Positions 8,651 through 18,489 are shown, counted from the stretch's first letter. The stretch is DNA of 64,000 bases from JAAXHB01 sp965221635 (GCA_965221635.1 OZ244902.1:2232001-2296000), one strand, 5' to 3'. A program made the numbers and translations. Notes: generated from the sequence alone by a model not told the origin.

Positions 8651-9214
8651 GTTCCTGCTTTCTTTGACGGTGGTTCTCTCGCAAGGTGCGCCGGCGGTGG
8701 TGATGCCGTCCGGCGACACCTTGTGAGGACCCGAGTTGCTAACCGGGGGGTGTGACACCGAGCCTCGGATGGCTCGCAGGCGCAAGGTCCGATGCGTCGA
8801 TCACTCCGCCCGAAGCGCCCCTCGGCGTTCTCGTGGAATTCGCCGGGTTGCTCAGATGATCAGCCCGAGGTCAACCCGCTACACGCATCCGCGCCCACGA
8901 ACCCGGGGCGCGAAACGTCGGTGAGGGGTCAACCGCAACGCGAGCCACCAGGAGTGGAGTGCAACCACCCTGCCAACGGGCTGGGGCCGAATGTCCCCGG
9001 CTACCTGCCTCGAATCAGGCGAGGAGTCGAACTCGCGTGGCGCTGCGTACCTGGCGTGAAGTATCGGGCCTTGGCCTGGATGGTGAAGATACCACCACCC
9101 CGGTCACCTGTCAAGTCACCGAACATTTGTTGGCTTTGCAGGGGTGCGGAGGCTTCCCGATTTCAGCCGAGACGGTGATCCCCCGTCGGATGACTGGGAG
9201 GCGACGCAGGGCCG
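8651..9214. other. Intergenic region between the two SLH genes
   Basis: About 560 bp upstream of the first SLH gene and downstream of the second; both read on the minus strand. It must hold the promoter of the first SLH gene and the 3' end of the second transcript. I see no tRNA, no open frame with a recognisable motif and no convincing riboswitch consensus. The final 60 bp before the second SLH stop are ordinary GC-rich sequence. Confidence 0.45.
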
Positions 9215-10567
9215 TTAGTCGGGGGAGGGCCAGTTGCAGGTGTCCAGTACGGGTTCGAGGTGATGTGTGCGGCCGGTGGCCACCGAGAACACGAAATGGC
9301 CGTACTCGGCGTTCACCTGGTTGTACACGGTCATGGAGATCTGTTTGTCGTCGTGTTCGCGGAGGTTCTCGATGAACGTGGCCCGCTTCTCCCACGGCAA
9401 CCAGATGATTGCGTTGTTGAAGCGATCCAGCTCCCACACCTCCACAATCAACGGCAGATCCCCGAACTGGTAATACACGGGAGTGCCGTTCAAGATGGCT
9501 TGATATCCGATGATGCCGGCTTGAGTGTCGAGGCCTATGTGAACGTGACCGTTGCGACAGGTCACCGTGATCCGGGAGTATGTGTCCTTGTAGGGGCCCT
9601 GACGGTTGTGGGCCGAGGCGTCCAGGCTTGCCTCGGACACCTCCCGCTGCAGTCCGGCAACCGGGTCGGCTTCGAGCCACGAGCGGCTCTTCCACGTGGC
9701 CAGCGCGGGTGCCGCTGTGCGCGGCGAGTCCACGGTTGGCGCATCCGGGCGTGGACGGGCGGTGGTGAAACCCAGGGCGCGGGTGATGAACGCCGCCATT
9801 TGTGCCCGGGTCACAGGCAGGCCCGGTGCGAAGTTGTCGCCTCCCACGCCGAGCGCGATGCCCAGTTCGTAAAGCGCGCTGGTGGCCTGCTGAATCGCGT
9901 AGGACAGATCCTCGGTGTCGTCGAAGCGGTCGTCCTTGGAGATGAACGCGCCGTTTGAGGCGCTGAGGGTCACCGTTCCCTGCAAGCCCACCTTCACCGT
10001 GTCGGACACGTAGCCCAGGAAGTTCACGATGAACTGCGCCATCTGGGCGCGGGTCACAACATCATCGGGTCGGTATGCCGACGCGGTGTGTCCCGCCGAT
10101 ATTCGCGCGGCCACCAGCTGGTTGATCGCGTCCTGGGTTGCTTGTGAAAGGCCGCCGATGTCCTCGAGGCCCTGATCACGCGGAGGTGGGAGCACCACCC
10201 CGGCCACGATGGTCGCCCTCTGCACGAACAGCGCCATCTGCCACCTGGGCACCGTGCGGTTGGGCGAGTACACCGTGCCGTCGCCGGTGCCGGTGCTGAT
10301 GCCGTAATGGGCGAGACAGTTGATGGCGCTGCGGTGAGGATGATCGTTGGGAACGTCGGCGAAGCCGTAGTTGGTGAGCGCCGTGGACACGCAGGCCAGG
10401 TTGTGTTGCAGGGCCGCGTCGGGCGCACCCTGAGCGGCGCCCACCGGCGCCGCCCCCAACCCGACAAGCCCGGCCACCACAAACGCAGCGAGGAGTGGTT
10501 TCCAGCGCGAGCCGGCCGAGCAGCTTCGGCGGCCGTGGGACATGCGACTGGGGGAGTGGCGCTTCAT
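9215..10567 (-). CDS. Secreted SLH-domain protein with C-terminal VasI-like domain
   Basis: A 450-residue paralogue of the protein at 6248-8650. Start at 10567 is set by GGAGG five bases upstream. The signal peptide is around residues 20-45 (LLAAFVVAGLVGLGAAPVGA). Three SLH-type repeats follow to about residue 290, with phrases YGFADVPNDHPHRSAINCLA, AINQLVAARISAGH and VTRAQMAAFITRALGF shared with the paralogue. The C-terminal ~115 residues, from SRITVTCRNG to LEPVLDTCNW, are a single copy of the same domain that is duplicated in the paralogue. It lacks the HExxH region. Base composition is uniform and high GC, so this looks like the native architecture. Probably attached to the cell surface. 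Confidence 0.75.
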   Translation of the reverse strand: MKRHSPSRMSHGRRSCSAGSRWKPLLAAFVVAGLVGLGAAPVGAAQGAPDAALQHNLACVSTALTNYGFADVPNDHPHRSAINCLAHYGISTGTGDGTVYSPNRTVPRWQMALFVQRATIVAGVVLPPPRDQGLEDIGGLSQATQDAINQLVAARISAGHTASAYRPDDVVTRAQMAQFIVNFLGYVSDTVKVGLQGTVTLSASNGAFISKDDRFDDTEDLSYAIQQATSALYELGIALGVGGDNFAPGLPVTRAQMAAFITRALGFTTARPRPDAPTVDSPRTAAPALATWKSRSWLEADPVAGLQREVSEASLDASAHNRQGPYKDTYSRITVTCRNGHVHIGLDTQAGIIGYQAILNGTPVYYQFGDLPLIVEVWELDRFNNAIIWLPWEKRATFIENLREHDDKQISMTVYNQVNAEYGHFVFSVATGRTHHLEPVLDTCNWPSPD

Positions 10568-10920
10568 GACAGCCTCCTGATCTTGGGAGCGAACCCGCCA
10601 AGCCGCCTCGCAGGCGCCACCTCGCGGCAGTTCGCAGGGTCTGCCGCTGCGATCAACCGGCGTTTGCCGGTTATCCGATGAGCGGGACTCAACGCCGCAA
10701 CTCTGCCACGCCCACCGCCGATGCCGTGGGATGCCGCGCAAACCTCAACAGATGGGGCCCACTCTGCGCCGTGGCCGTGTGGGCGGCTTGGTGCGGGGGC
10801 CGGGCCGTTTGGCGCGGATGCAGGCCCCGCCGGTGGCCTGATGGCGCCTTGCGTACACTCGCTGCGAGGCCCGCCCCGACCAGCCAAGGCGGGCCACCCC
10901 GTCGACCAGGGAGCACACCC
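10568..10920. promoter_or_regulatory. Divergent leader region with an AACCGGC/GCCGGTT hairpin
   Basis: The 350 bp separate the divergent SLH and amidohydrolase genes. At 10655-10672, AACCGGC and GCCGGTT pair perfectly around a four-base loop. It would lie in the 5' leader of the SLH transcript, about 90 nt before its start codon. It may be a terminator/attenuator or an operator; no other structure or gene is evident. Confidence 0.35.
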
Positions 10921-12120
10921 ATGAGCACGAGTCAGCCTTACACGATCATCTCGTCGGATTGTCACGCCGGGGGCAACATGGCGATGTACGAGGAGTACCT
11001 CGACCCGGCCTGGCGTGACGAGTTCAAGGCATGGCGGGGCGGCTACCGCAACCCGTACCGCGACCTGCAGGACGACGGACGCTCCCGCAACTGGGACGAC
11101 GACCGGCGACAACGCGAGTTGTACTCCGACGGGGTGGTGGCCGAGATCACCTTCCCCAACACGGTTCCGCCGTTTTACCCGACAGGCGCGCTGGTGGCCC
11201 GCCCGCCGAAGGACGCCACCGACTACAAGCGGCGCATGGCCGGCATCTGGGCGCACAACCGCTGGCTGCGCGACTGGTGCTCGGAGTTCCCCGATCAGCG
11301 CTGCGGGCTGCCGCAGATTTTCGTGGACGACCTCGACGACTCGATCGCCGTGCTGGAATGGGCCGCCGCTGAGGGTTTCCGCAGTTTCATGCTGCCTCAC
11401 GTGCCACCCGATGTGGGAATGCTCGGCTACTGGGCGCCGCAGTGGGACAGGCTGTGGGCCGCGGTGTGCGACCTTGATCTGGTGGTGACCCAGCACGGAG
11501 GTGTCGGCGGCCCCGACTACGGCAAGACCCCCGCGGCGTGGCTGATCTTCTTGATGGAGACGCCGTTCTTCGCGCATCGCAACCTGGCTCATCTGATCTT
11601 GTCGGGAGTGTTCGAGCGCTTCCCCACGATGCGTTTCGTGATGACCGAACAGGGCGTGGCCTGGGCGGCGGAGGAGCTTCGCCGCATGGACGGCTACCAC
11701 GCGCAGATGTCCAAGAGCGGCCGTGTGGGTGAACTCGGCTTCGACGCCGATCTGGTGCTGCCGCTGAAGCCGTCCGAGTACTTCGATCGCAACGTGTGGA
11801 TCGGGGCGAGCTTCCCGTCACCGTCGGAGGCCGCGGCGATCCGCCAGATCGGCGTACACAAGGCAATGTGGGGCAACGACTACCCCCACCACGAAGGCAC
11901 CTACCCGTACTCGCTGGAGAGCCTGCAGCGATCCTTCAGCGACTGGGACGAAGCCGACCTGCGCAAGGTTCTGTCCGACAACGCCGCCGAGGTGTACGGG
12001 TTCGACCTGGGCAGCCTCAGCCCGCTGGCCGCCGAGCACGGTTTCACCCCCCAACAGGTGGCCGAACCGCTCCAGGAGGTGCCCGCCAAGGCCACCAGCC
12101 CCGCGTTCTTCCGGGCGTGA
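10921..12120 (+). CDS. Amidohydrolase family protein (amidohydrolase 2 / ACMSD-like)
   Basis: A 399-residue cytoplasmic metal-dependent TIM-barrel hydrolase or decarboxylase. The N-terminal metal motif is SSDCHAGG (Asp13, His15); QHGG in VVTQHGGVGG supplies the mid-barrel His, and WGNDYPHHEG the C-terminal Asp. These match amidohydrolase-2 proteins, which act on C-N or C-C bonds of cyclic or aromatic acids. The ATG at 10921 is preceded by GGGAG. Its stop overlaps the start of the sulfatase gene (GTGA), so the two are translationally coupled and perhaps act on one substrate. Confidence 0.8.
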   Translation: MSTSQPYTIISSDCHAGGNMAMYEEYLDPAWRDEFKAWRGGYRNPYRDLQDDGRSRNWDDDRRQRELYSDGVVAEITFPNTVPPFYPTGALVARPPKDATDYKRRMAGIWAHNRWLRDWCSEFPDQRCGLPQIFVDDLDDSIAVLEWAAAEGFRSFMLPHVPPDVGMLGYWAPQWDRLWAAVCDLDLVVTQHGGVGGPDYGKTPAAWLIFLMETPFFAHRNLAHLILSGVFERFPTMRFVMTEQGVAWAAEELRRMDGYHAQMSKSGRVGELGFDADLVLPLKPSEYFDRNVWIGASFPSPSEAAAIRQIGVHKAMWGNDYPHHEGTYPYSLESLQRSFSDWDEADLRKVLSDNAAEVYGFDLGSLSPLAAEHGFTPQQVAEPLQEVPAKATSPAFFRA

Positions 12121-14564
12121 CCACACACGCAGGCACTGTCGGCGCCGAGGCCTCCGGGCCCGCCACCGGCGAACCCCAAGACCCGAACGCCCCCTACGCC
12201 GGGTTCGAGGGCACCGTCGGGAGGATCTTCTCCACGTCGCAGCCTTGGTGGCCGCGCCCCGCCACCGCCCCCGAGGGCGCACCGAACGTGCTGGTGGTGA
12301 TGGCCGACGATCTCGGCTACTCCGATCTGGGCTGCTACGGCTCGGAGATCGCCACCCCTGAGATTGACCGTCTCGCCGCCGACGGCTTGCGGTACACCAA
12401 CTTTCACGTCAACCCGATGTGCTCACCCACACGGGCTTCGCTGCTCACCGGGCTAAACGCCCACATGGCCGGAATGGGCACCGTCACCCATTCCGATCCG
12501 GGTTTCCCGGGTTACGCCCACGAACTGCGAGACAACGCCGTGACCATGGCCGAGACGTTCCGTGACGCCGGCTGGGCGTCGCTGATGGTGGGCAAATGGC
12601 ACCTCACCAAGGACGCCCACCTGTCCGACGGAGCACCAAAGCGGAGCTGGCCCCTGCAGAAGGGTTTCGACCGCTTCTACGGAATCCTCGACGCGTTCAC
12701 CAACTTCCACCAGCCGCACCGTCTCTACCAGGACAACCATCACGTCCACATCGACCGCTACCCCGACGGCTACTACTTCACCGACGACCTCACCGACCGG
12801 GCCATCACAATGATCGACGAGCTGCGCTCGTCGCATCCAACGAGGCCGTTCTTCATGTACTTCTCCCACGGCGCGGTTCACGCCCCGCTGCAGGCCCCCG
12901 CGGCGGACATCGCCAAACAGCGGGGCCGCTACGACGCCGGTTGGGACGAGTTGCGGGCCGCCCGCTTTGCCCGTCAGCGCGAACTCGGAGTGGTGGACGA
13001 GCACGCCGTGTTGCCGCGCCGCAACAGCGAAGCCCTCCACGAGGTGAAACCGTGGTCGGAGCTCACCGCCACAGAACGTGAGCTGTTTGCGCGTTACATG
13101 GAGGTGTACGCCGCCATGGTGGACAACGTCGACCGGAACTTCGGTCGGTTGCGCCGCCACCTGGAGGCCCTCGGCGAGTGGGACAACACGATCGTGGTGT
13201 TCACCAGCGACAACGGCGGCTCCCGGGAGGGTCAGTACATCGGCACGTCGGCGTACTTCCGCACGCTGCTCACCCAGGTGCGCCAAACCCACCTGGAGGT
13301 GCTGGAGGTGGATCACTCCCGCCTGGATCTTCTCGGCGGGCCCCAAACGTTGGCGCACTACCCGATGGGATGGGCGATGGTGTCGTGTACGCCGTTTCGT
13401 CTCTACAAGGTGAACACTCACCGTGGCGGCCACAGCGTGCCGTTCATCGTGCACTGGCCCGCCGGCCTCGGCGCCGGCGCGGGCTCGGGTGTGGAAGCCG
13501 GCACCGGGCGCGCTCGTGGCGCGAAGGGCCCACCCGGGGCGCCAGTGGTGATCGGCGGCGGGATCAGAAACCAGTACCAGCACGTCACCGACGTGTTCCC
13601 CACCTTGGCGGAACTCGCCGGGGTGGAGGTGCCCACCGGTCGTCACGGTGTGGCCGCGCCCGAACCGGCCGGGGCGAGCTTCGCGGCGACGCTCACCGAC
13701 CCGGACGCACCGTCGAACCATCACCAGCAGTACTACGAGATGCACGGCCACCGGGGTTTGTATCGCGACGGCTGGTCGGCGGTCACCTGTCATCGCCCTC
13801 GCAGCGCTTTCAGCGAGGATCGCTGGGAGCTGCACAACCTCACCGAAGACCCAACCGAGTCACGCGACCTCGCCGAGGAGCACCCCGAAACGCTGGCCGA
13901 GCTGCGCCAGGCATGGGAGGACGCAGCGTGGGCAAATCAGGTGTTCCCCCTCGACGAGGGCAACTCGGTGAAGATGATCAACAGGCCTCCCTGGGACAAC
14001 GTGATCATCGGAGAAACGGTGTTGCGACCCGGCACCCCCACCCTGGAGCGCTGGCGTTCGCAGCGGCTGATCTTCGCCCGGAGCTTCAAGGTGGTCGCGC
14101 ACATCGACTGGCGCCCCGGTGACGAGGGGATCCTGTTCGCGCACGGCGACCAGGGCGGCGGTTACAGCTTGTACATCGAGGCGGACCGGCTCTATCACGC
14201 TCACAACGCGTACGGCGACTTGTGCCTCACCGATTGCGGCCCGCTCACCCAGGGCGCGGCCAGGGTTGAGCTTTCGGTGGCGAACGCGGGCAACCTGGTG
14301 TGGAACACCACCGTGAGCGTCGACGGAGAGGTGGTCGGCGAAACGCCCGGGCTGGTGGGGCTGATGGCGATGGCGCCCTTCGAGGGCATCGACGTGGGCA
14401 TCGACCGCCGCTCCCCGGTGAGCTGGGACATTTTCGAACGCCACGGCCCGTTCGCCTACACAGGGACTCTGCATTCGGTCACGTACCAGCCAGGCGACCC
14501 GGCGCCCGACGCCGGTCACTTGTTCCTGGAGTACCTGAAAGAGGCGGGCACCCGGTTCGAGTAG
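12117..14564 (+). CDS. Arylsulfatase (type I, formylglycine-dependent)
   Basis: An 815-residue sulfatase. The GTG at 12117 overlaps the preceding stop by four bases. The N-terminal metal site appears as VVMADDLGYSDLGCYGS. The modification motif is CSPTR, with Cys102 to become formylglycine. The second metal site lies in FTSDNGGSREG, and the C-terminal portion (VIIGETVLRP onward) matches the extended arylsulfatase subgroup of about 780 residues. No signal peptide is seen, so it is predicted cytoplasmic. It hydrolyses sulfate esters to release sulfate; the organic substrate is unknown. No formylglycine-generating enzyme is in the window. It lies in a run with an amidohydrolase and two acyl-CoA dehydrogenases. 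Confidence 0.9.
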   Translation: MTTHAGTVGAEASGPATGEPQDPNAPYAGFEGTVGRIFSTSQPWWPRPATAPEGAPNVLVVMADDLGYSDLGCYGSEIATPEIDRLAADGLRYTNFHVNPMCSPTRASLLTGLNAHMAGMGTVTHSDPGFPGYAHELRDNAVTMAETFRDAGWASLMVGKWHLTKDAHLSDGAPKRSWPLQKGFDRFYGILDAFTNFHQPHRLYQDNHHVHIDRYPDGYYFTDDLTDRAITMIDELRSSHPTRPFFMYFSHGAVHAPLQAPAADIAKQRGRYDAGWDELRAARFARQRELGVVDEHAVLPRRNSEALHEVKPWSELTATERELFARYMEVYAAMVDNVDRNFGRLRRHLEALGEWDNTIVVFTSDNGGSREGQYIGTSAYFRTLLTQVRQTHLEVLEVDHSRLDLLGGPQTLAHYPMGWAMVSCTPFRLYKVNTHRGGHSVPFIVHWPAGLGAGAGSGVEAGTGRARGAKGPPGAPVVIGGGIRNQYQHVTDVFPTLAELAGVEVPTGRHGVAAPEPAGASFAATLTDPDAPSNHHQQYYEMHGHRGLYRDGWSAVTCHRPRSAFSEDRWELHNLTEDPTESRDLAEEHPETLAELRQAWEDAAWANQVFPLDEGNSVKMINRPPWDNVIIGETVLRPGTPTLERWRSQRLIFARSFKVVAHIDWRPGDEGILFAHGDQGGGYSLYIEADRLYHAHNAYGDLCLTDCGPLTQGAARVELSVANAGNLVWNTTVSVDGEVVGETPGLVGLMAMAPFEGIDVGIDRRSPVSWDIFERHGPFAYTGTLHSVTYQPGDPAPDAGHLFLEYLKEAGTRFE

Positions 14565-14600
14565 TAGCCGCGTGCGGGCGGCACTGAGAGGAAACATCAC

Positions 14601-15803
14601 ATGCATTTGGGCTACACAGAGGATCAACTCAAGCTGCGAGACGAGCTCCGGGCGTACTACTCGGTGCTGATCACCGACGAGGTGCGCGAGGCGCTCGCAG
14701 CCGAGGACGGCATCGGCCCCGTTCACCGCCAGATCACCCGACACATGGGCCGAGACGGCTGGCTGGCGGTGGGATGGCCCACCGAGTACGGCGGCAGGGG
14801 ACTGTCCGCTGTGGAGCATTTCATCGTGTTCGACGAGTCCGTTGCGCTGGGTGCGCCCATTCCGATGCTCACCATCAACACCGTCGGGCCCACGATCATG
14901 CAGTACGGCACAGACGAGCAAAAGAAGTTCTTCCTTCCCCGCATCGCCGGTGGCGAGTTGGCTTTCTGCATCGGTTACTCCGAACCCGACGCCGGCACCG
15001 ACCTGGCCGCTCTCACCACACGAGCCGTGCGAGACGGCGACACTTACGTGATCAACGGCCAAAAAACGTGGACGTCTCTGGCCAAGGGCTCCGATTACAT
15101 CTGGCTGGCGGCGCGCACCAACCCCGACGCCCCCAAACACAGGGGCATCTCGCTGTTTTGCATTCCGATGGACACGCCCGGGTTGAGCATCGAACCGCTG
15201 AGCTTGCTGTCGGCGCACAACATCAACCACACGTTCTTCGACGACTGCCGGGTGCCGGCGTCCACGATGATCGGCGAGGAGAACCGCGGGTGGCGGCTGA
15301 TCACCAGCCAGCTCAACCGGGAACGGGTCACGATTTGCTCGTCGGGGATGGTGAGCCGCCGCCTCGACGAGTGCGCGCAGTGGGCTCGCAGCGCCAAACG
15401 CGCCGATGGCAGCTACGTGATCGACGAGCCGTGGGTGCAGCGCAACCTGGCCGAGGTGGAGGCCCGCCTTGAGTTTCTGCGGCTCGCCAACTGGAAGGTT
15501 GCCTGGACGGTGGCCAACAAGATCGACGACGCCGAGCCCGACATGGACACCATCTCGGGATTCATCGCGGATTCGTCGGCTGTGAAGGTGTCGGGCACCG
15601 AGTTCTTCGTGGACGCCTACCGCAAGCTCATGCAGGTTTACGGGCAGCGTGCTTACGTGGTTGAGGGATCACCGGGGTATCTCACCCGCCTGGAGATGCT
15701 GTACCGATCCACGATCATTCTCACCTTCGGTGGTGGCACCAACGAGATGCAGCGTGACCTGATCTCGCAGTTCGGTCTCGGCTACCCCCGAGCCGATCGT
15801 TAG
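14601..15803 (+). CDS. Acyl-CoA dehydrogenase
   Basis: A 400-residue FAD flavoprotein. Hallmarks are the helical N-terminal domain ending in WPTEYGGRG, the flavin-contact motif IGYSEPDAGTDLAAL, the KTWTSLAKGSDYIWL strand, and the C-terminal FGGGTNEMQRDLI motif. It oxidises an acyl-CoA to the 2-enoyl-CoA, passing electrons to ETF. It starts 36 bp after the sulfatase with GAGGAAACATCAC before the ATG and is followed at 57 bp by a second acyl-CoA dehydrogenase, an arrangement typical of heteromeric enzymes for bulky side chains. Confidence 0.9.
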   Translation: MHLGYTEDQLKLRDELRAYYSVLITDEVREALAAEDGIGPVHRQITRHMGRDGWLAVGWPTEYGGRGLSAVEHFIVFDESVALGAPIPMLTINTVGPTIMQYGTDEQKKFFLPRIAGGELAFCIGYSEPDAGTDLAALTTRAVRDGDTYVINGQKTWTSLAKGSDYIWLAARTNPDAPKHRGISLFCIPMDTPGLSIEPLSLLSAHNINHTFFDDCRVPASTMIGEENRGWRLITSQLNRERVTICSSGMVSRRLDECAQWARSAKRADGSYVIDEPWVQRNLAEVEARLEFLRLANWKVAWTVANKIDDAEPDMDTISGFIADSSAVKVSGTEFFVDAYRKLMQVYGQRAYVVEGSPGYLTRLEMLYRSTIILTFGGGTNEMQRDLISQFGLGYPRADR

Positions 15804-15859
15804 CGGTTCCGGATGACCGCGACTGCGACGGTGACCGGGACGGGGCACAAGGAGGAAAC

Positions 15860-16996
15860 GTGGACTTCGCACTGAGCGAGGAGCAGGAGGCCATCCGGGA
15901 TCTCACGGCCCGGATTCTCGAGGACAAATCCAGCCACGAGCGCCTCAAGGCGCTGTGCGCTGCAGGCGACAACGTTGACCGGGAGGCTTGGGCTGCTCTG
16001 GCCGAAACGGGTGTGGTGGGCGCGGCCGTGCCCGAGCGTTACGGCGGCCTGGGGCTTGGTTTTCTGGCGGTTGCGGTGGCGTTGGAACAGGTGGGCAGGT
16101 TCGCCTCGCCGGTGCCCTTGCTTTCGACCGCGGTGATGGCGGCCATGCCGATCGCCGAGTTCGGCAGCGAATCCCAAAAGCAGCAATGGCTGCCCGCGAT
16201 CGCGGCCGGTGAAGCGCTGGCTTGCGCGGCTTTGGCCGAGGACGGCACCACACCCGCCGAGCCGCAAACCGTGGCCCGGTTGTGCCCCGACGGCAGCTAC
16301 CTGCTTGACGGCGCCAAAACCCTGGTTGCGGGTGGGCTCGAAGCCGCGGTGGCGCTGATCCCTGCTCGCATCGTCGGCGCGGACGACCACGATCAGGCGC
16401 CGGTCGGGGTGTTTGTGGTGGCGACCGATGTGGAGGGGCTCACGGTGCTGCCGGTGGAGACCACCACAGGTGGCCGTGAGGCCCGATTCGAGTTGTCGGG
16501 CGTGAAAGCGCACGCCGACGCCCTCCTGGGAGACCCCGGCGGCGGGGCCGAGATTGTCGACTTCATCGAACTGCGCGCCAACGCGGGGATGTGCATGATG
16601 GCGGCCGGTTCGGCCGACAGCGCGATTCGCCTCGCCGCGGACTACACCCAGCAGCGCCGCCAGTTCGATCGTCCCATAGCGACCTTCCAGGCTGTGAGCC
16701 AGCGTGCGGGTGATTCGTACATCGACACCAACGCCATGTGGCTCACCGCGCATCAGGCCGCTTGGCGCATCGACGCGGGGCTGCCCGCGGCCCGCGAGGT
16801 CGCAATCGCCAAGTACTGGGCCGCCGAGGCCGGTTACCGGGTGGTACACGCCGCGGTTCACGTTCACGGCGGGGTGGGAGTTGATCGTGATTACCCGCTT
16901 CACCGGCATTTCCTGATGGCCCGCCAAATCGAGCTCACCCTCGGCCACGCCGAGGAGCAGCTGGGCGCCCTGGGCCGGATGATCGCCCACGCCTGA
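15860..16996 (+). CDS. Acyl-CoA dehydrogenase, second subunit-type
   Basis: A 378-residue acyl-CoA dehydrogenase homologue. GTG start after AAGGAGG. It has the PERYGGLGLG turn of the N-terminal domain, a degenerate middle domain without the usual E-P-x-A-G-S motif (the equivalent is ALAEDGTTPAEP), and the YTQQRRQFDRPIATFQAVSQR helix with C-terminal HVHGGVGVDRDYPLHRH. Divergence at the flavin site together with pairing to the preceding gene is what is seen in alpha2-beta2 dehydrogenases acting on steroid-like or other bulky CoA esters. The substrate is inferred only broadly. Confidence 0.85.
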   Translation: MDFALSEEQEAIRDLTARILEDKSSHERLKALCAAGDNVDREAWAALAETGVVGAAVPERYGGLGLGFLAVAVALEQVGRFASPVPLLSTAVMAAMPIAEFGSESQKQQWLPAIAAGEALACAALAEDGTTPAEPQTVARLCPDGSYLLDGAKTLVAGGLEAAVALIPARIVGADDHDQAPVGVFVVATDVEGLTVLPVETTTGGREARFELSGVKAHADALLGDPGGGAEIVDFIELRANAGMCMMAAGSADSAIRLAADYTQQRRQFDRPIATFQAVSQRAGDSYIDTNAMWLTAHQAAWRIDAGLPAAREVAIAKYWAAEAGYRVVHAAVHVHGGVGVDRDYPLHRHFLMARQIELTLGHAEEQLGALGRMIAHA

Positions 16997-17132
16997 ACCC
17001 CGCAGCGGCAGGCGGGCCCCCACAGGCAACCGGCGACATCTCCGGCGGGGCGGCAATGCCCGCCGTTGGGGCGTTGCCCAGCGCCCGGGCGCCCTGCGAG
17101 GCGGGTGGTGGGCGCCCATTACCATCGACAGG

Positions 17133-18464
17133 GTGACCGAGTTCTTCAACGACGTTCCCGAACCGATCCGCTACGCCGGGCCCCAAAGCGACGACCCGCT
17201 CAGCTTCCGCTGGTACGACAAGGATCGCATGGTGGGCGAGCGCACCATGGCCGAGCATCTGCGCATCGCGGTGTGCTACTGGCATTCGTTCAACTGGGGC
17301 GGAAACGACGTGTTCGGAGAGGGCACCTTCGACCGGCCGTGGCTGAACCCCGATCTTGAACCGGTCGCGGCCGCCAAGGTGAAAATGGCCGCCGCGTTCG
17401 AGTTCTTCGAGAAGCTCGGCGTGGACTTCTTCTGTTTCCACGATCACGACATCGCGCCCGAAGGGGCAACCTTCGCGCAGGAAAGCGCCGCGCTGGAAAC
17501 GCTGGTGGACGAAGCCGCCGCCCACATGGAACGCACCGGGGTGCGACTGCTGTGGGGCACCGCCCGCCTGTTCTGGCATCCGCGTTACATGGCCGGGGCG
17601 GCAACCAGCCCTGATCCTGAGGTGTTCGCCCGTGCCGCGGCGCAGGTGAAGAACTGCCTGGACGCCACTCACCGTCTCGGGGGCGCCAACTACGTGCTGT
17701 GGGGTGGCCGTGAGGGCTACGACACGCTGCTCAACACCGACGTGGGCCGCGAACTCGACCAGCTTGGCCGCTTTTTGGCGATGGTGGCCGAACACAAGCA
17801 CGCCATCGGTTTCGACGGGCCGCTTCTGATCGAACCCAAACCACAGGAACCGGTGAAGCACCAGTACGACCACGACACCCAAACGGTTCAAGCGTTCCTT
17901 CAGCGTTACGACCTGCTCGACGACGTGAAGGTGAACATTGAAGTGAACCATGCAACCTTGTCGGGTCACGATTTCGCCCATGAGGTGGCGATGGCCTCCG
18001 CCGCCGGCATTTTCGGCTCGGTGGACGCCAACAGGGGAGATGATCGTCTCGGCTGGGACACCGATCAGTTCCCCAACTCGGTGGAGCAAATGACTCTCGG
18101 CGTGTACGAGATCCTGCGCGCCGGTGGGTTCACCACCGGTGGTTTCAATTTCGACACGAAGCTTCGACGCCAGTCCATCGACCGCACCGACTTGTTCCAC
18201 GGCCACATCGGTGGCATGGACACCCTGGCCCGGGCGTTGCTGGTGGCTCACGCCATGCTCGAAGACGGCGCCCTGGAACACTTGCGGGCCGCCCGGTACG
18301 CCGCCTGGGAGGGCCCGTTGGGCCGCCAGATAATGGCCGGTGAGCGCACGCTTGCCGATCTGCATCGTCGGGTGGCCGAAACCGAAGCCGATCCCCGGCC
18401 GGGCTCGGGCAGCCAGGAACGTCTCGAGAACCTCGTGAACCGCTACATCGACCAGGTCCGCTGA
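17133..18464 (+). CDS. xylA: Xylose isomerase (class II)
   Basis: A 443-residue enzyme interconverting D-xylose and D-xylulose. Metal and substrate motifs are visible: CFHDHDIAPEG, LWGTARLF, NYVLWGGREGYDTLLNTD, LIEPKPQEPVKHQYD, NIEVNHATLSGH, VDANRGDDRLGWDTDQFP and FTTGGFNFDTKLRR. Length and the N-terminal segment resemble the E. coli-type class II enzyme rather than the shorter (~390 residue) class I enzyme common in actinobacteria. GTG start. Xylulokinase follows 172 bp downstream. No XylR or sugar transporter is in the window. Confidence 0.95.
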   Translation: MTEFFNDVPEPIRYAGPQSDDPLSFRWYDKDRMVGERTMAEHLRIAVCYWHSFNWGGNDVFGEGTFDRPWLNPDLEPVAAAKVKMAAAFEFFEKLGVDFFCFHDHDIAPEGATFAQESAALETLVDEAAAHMERTGVRLLWGTARLFWHPRYMAGAATSPDPEVFARAAAQVKNCLDATHRLGGANYVLWGGREGYDTLLNTDVGRELDQLGRFLAMVAEHKHAIGFDGPLLIEPKPQEPVKHQYDHDTQTVQAFLQRYDLLDDVKVNIEVNHATLSGHDFAHEVAMASAAGIFGSVDANRGDDRLGWDTDQFPNSVEQMTLGVYEILRAGGFTTGGFNFDTKLRRQSIDRTDLFHGHIGGMDTLARALLVAHAMLEDGALEHLRAARYAAWEGPLGRQIMAGERTLADLHRRVAETEADPRPGSGSQERLENLVNRYIDQVR

Positions 18465-18489
18465 GAGGCGGTGTCTCGCTGAACCCGGG

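Noticed and set aside
7454..8755. A 433-codon open frame antisense to the first SLH gene
   Set aside because: It mirrors high-GC coding sequence, has no recognisable motif, and the opposite frame encodes a clear signal peptide and SLH repeats.
8773..10618. Shared 11-mer CTCGCAGGCGC in both SLH gene leaders as a riboswitch
   Set aside because: The positions relative to the start codons differ (about 125 and 45 nt) and no shared fold was evident.
12453..13835. A 460-codon minus-strand frame inside the sulfatase gene
   Set aside because: The composition is rich in Val, His and Arg, as expected for an antisense shadow, and the plus strand carries the CSPTR sulfatase site.
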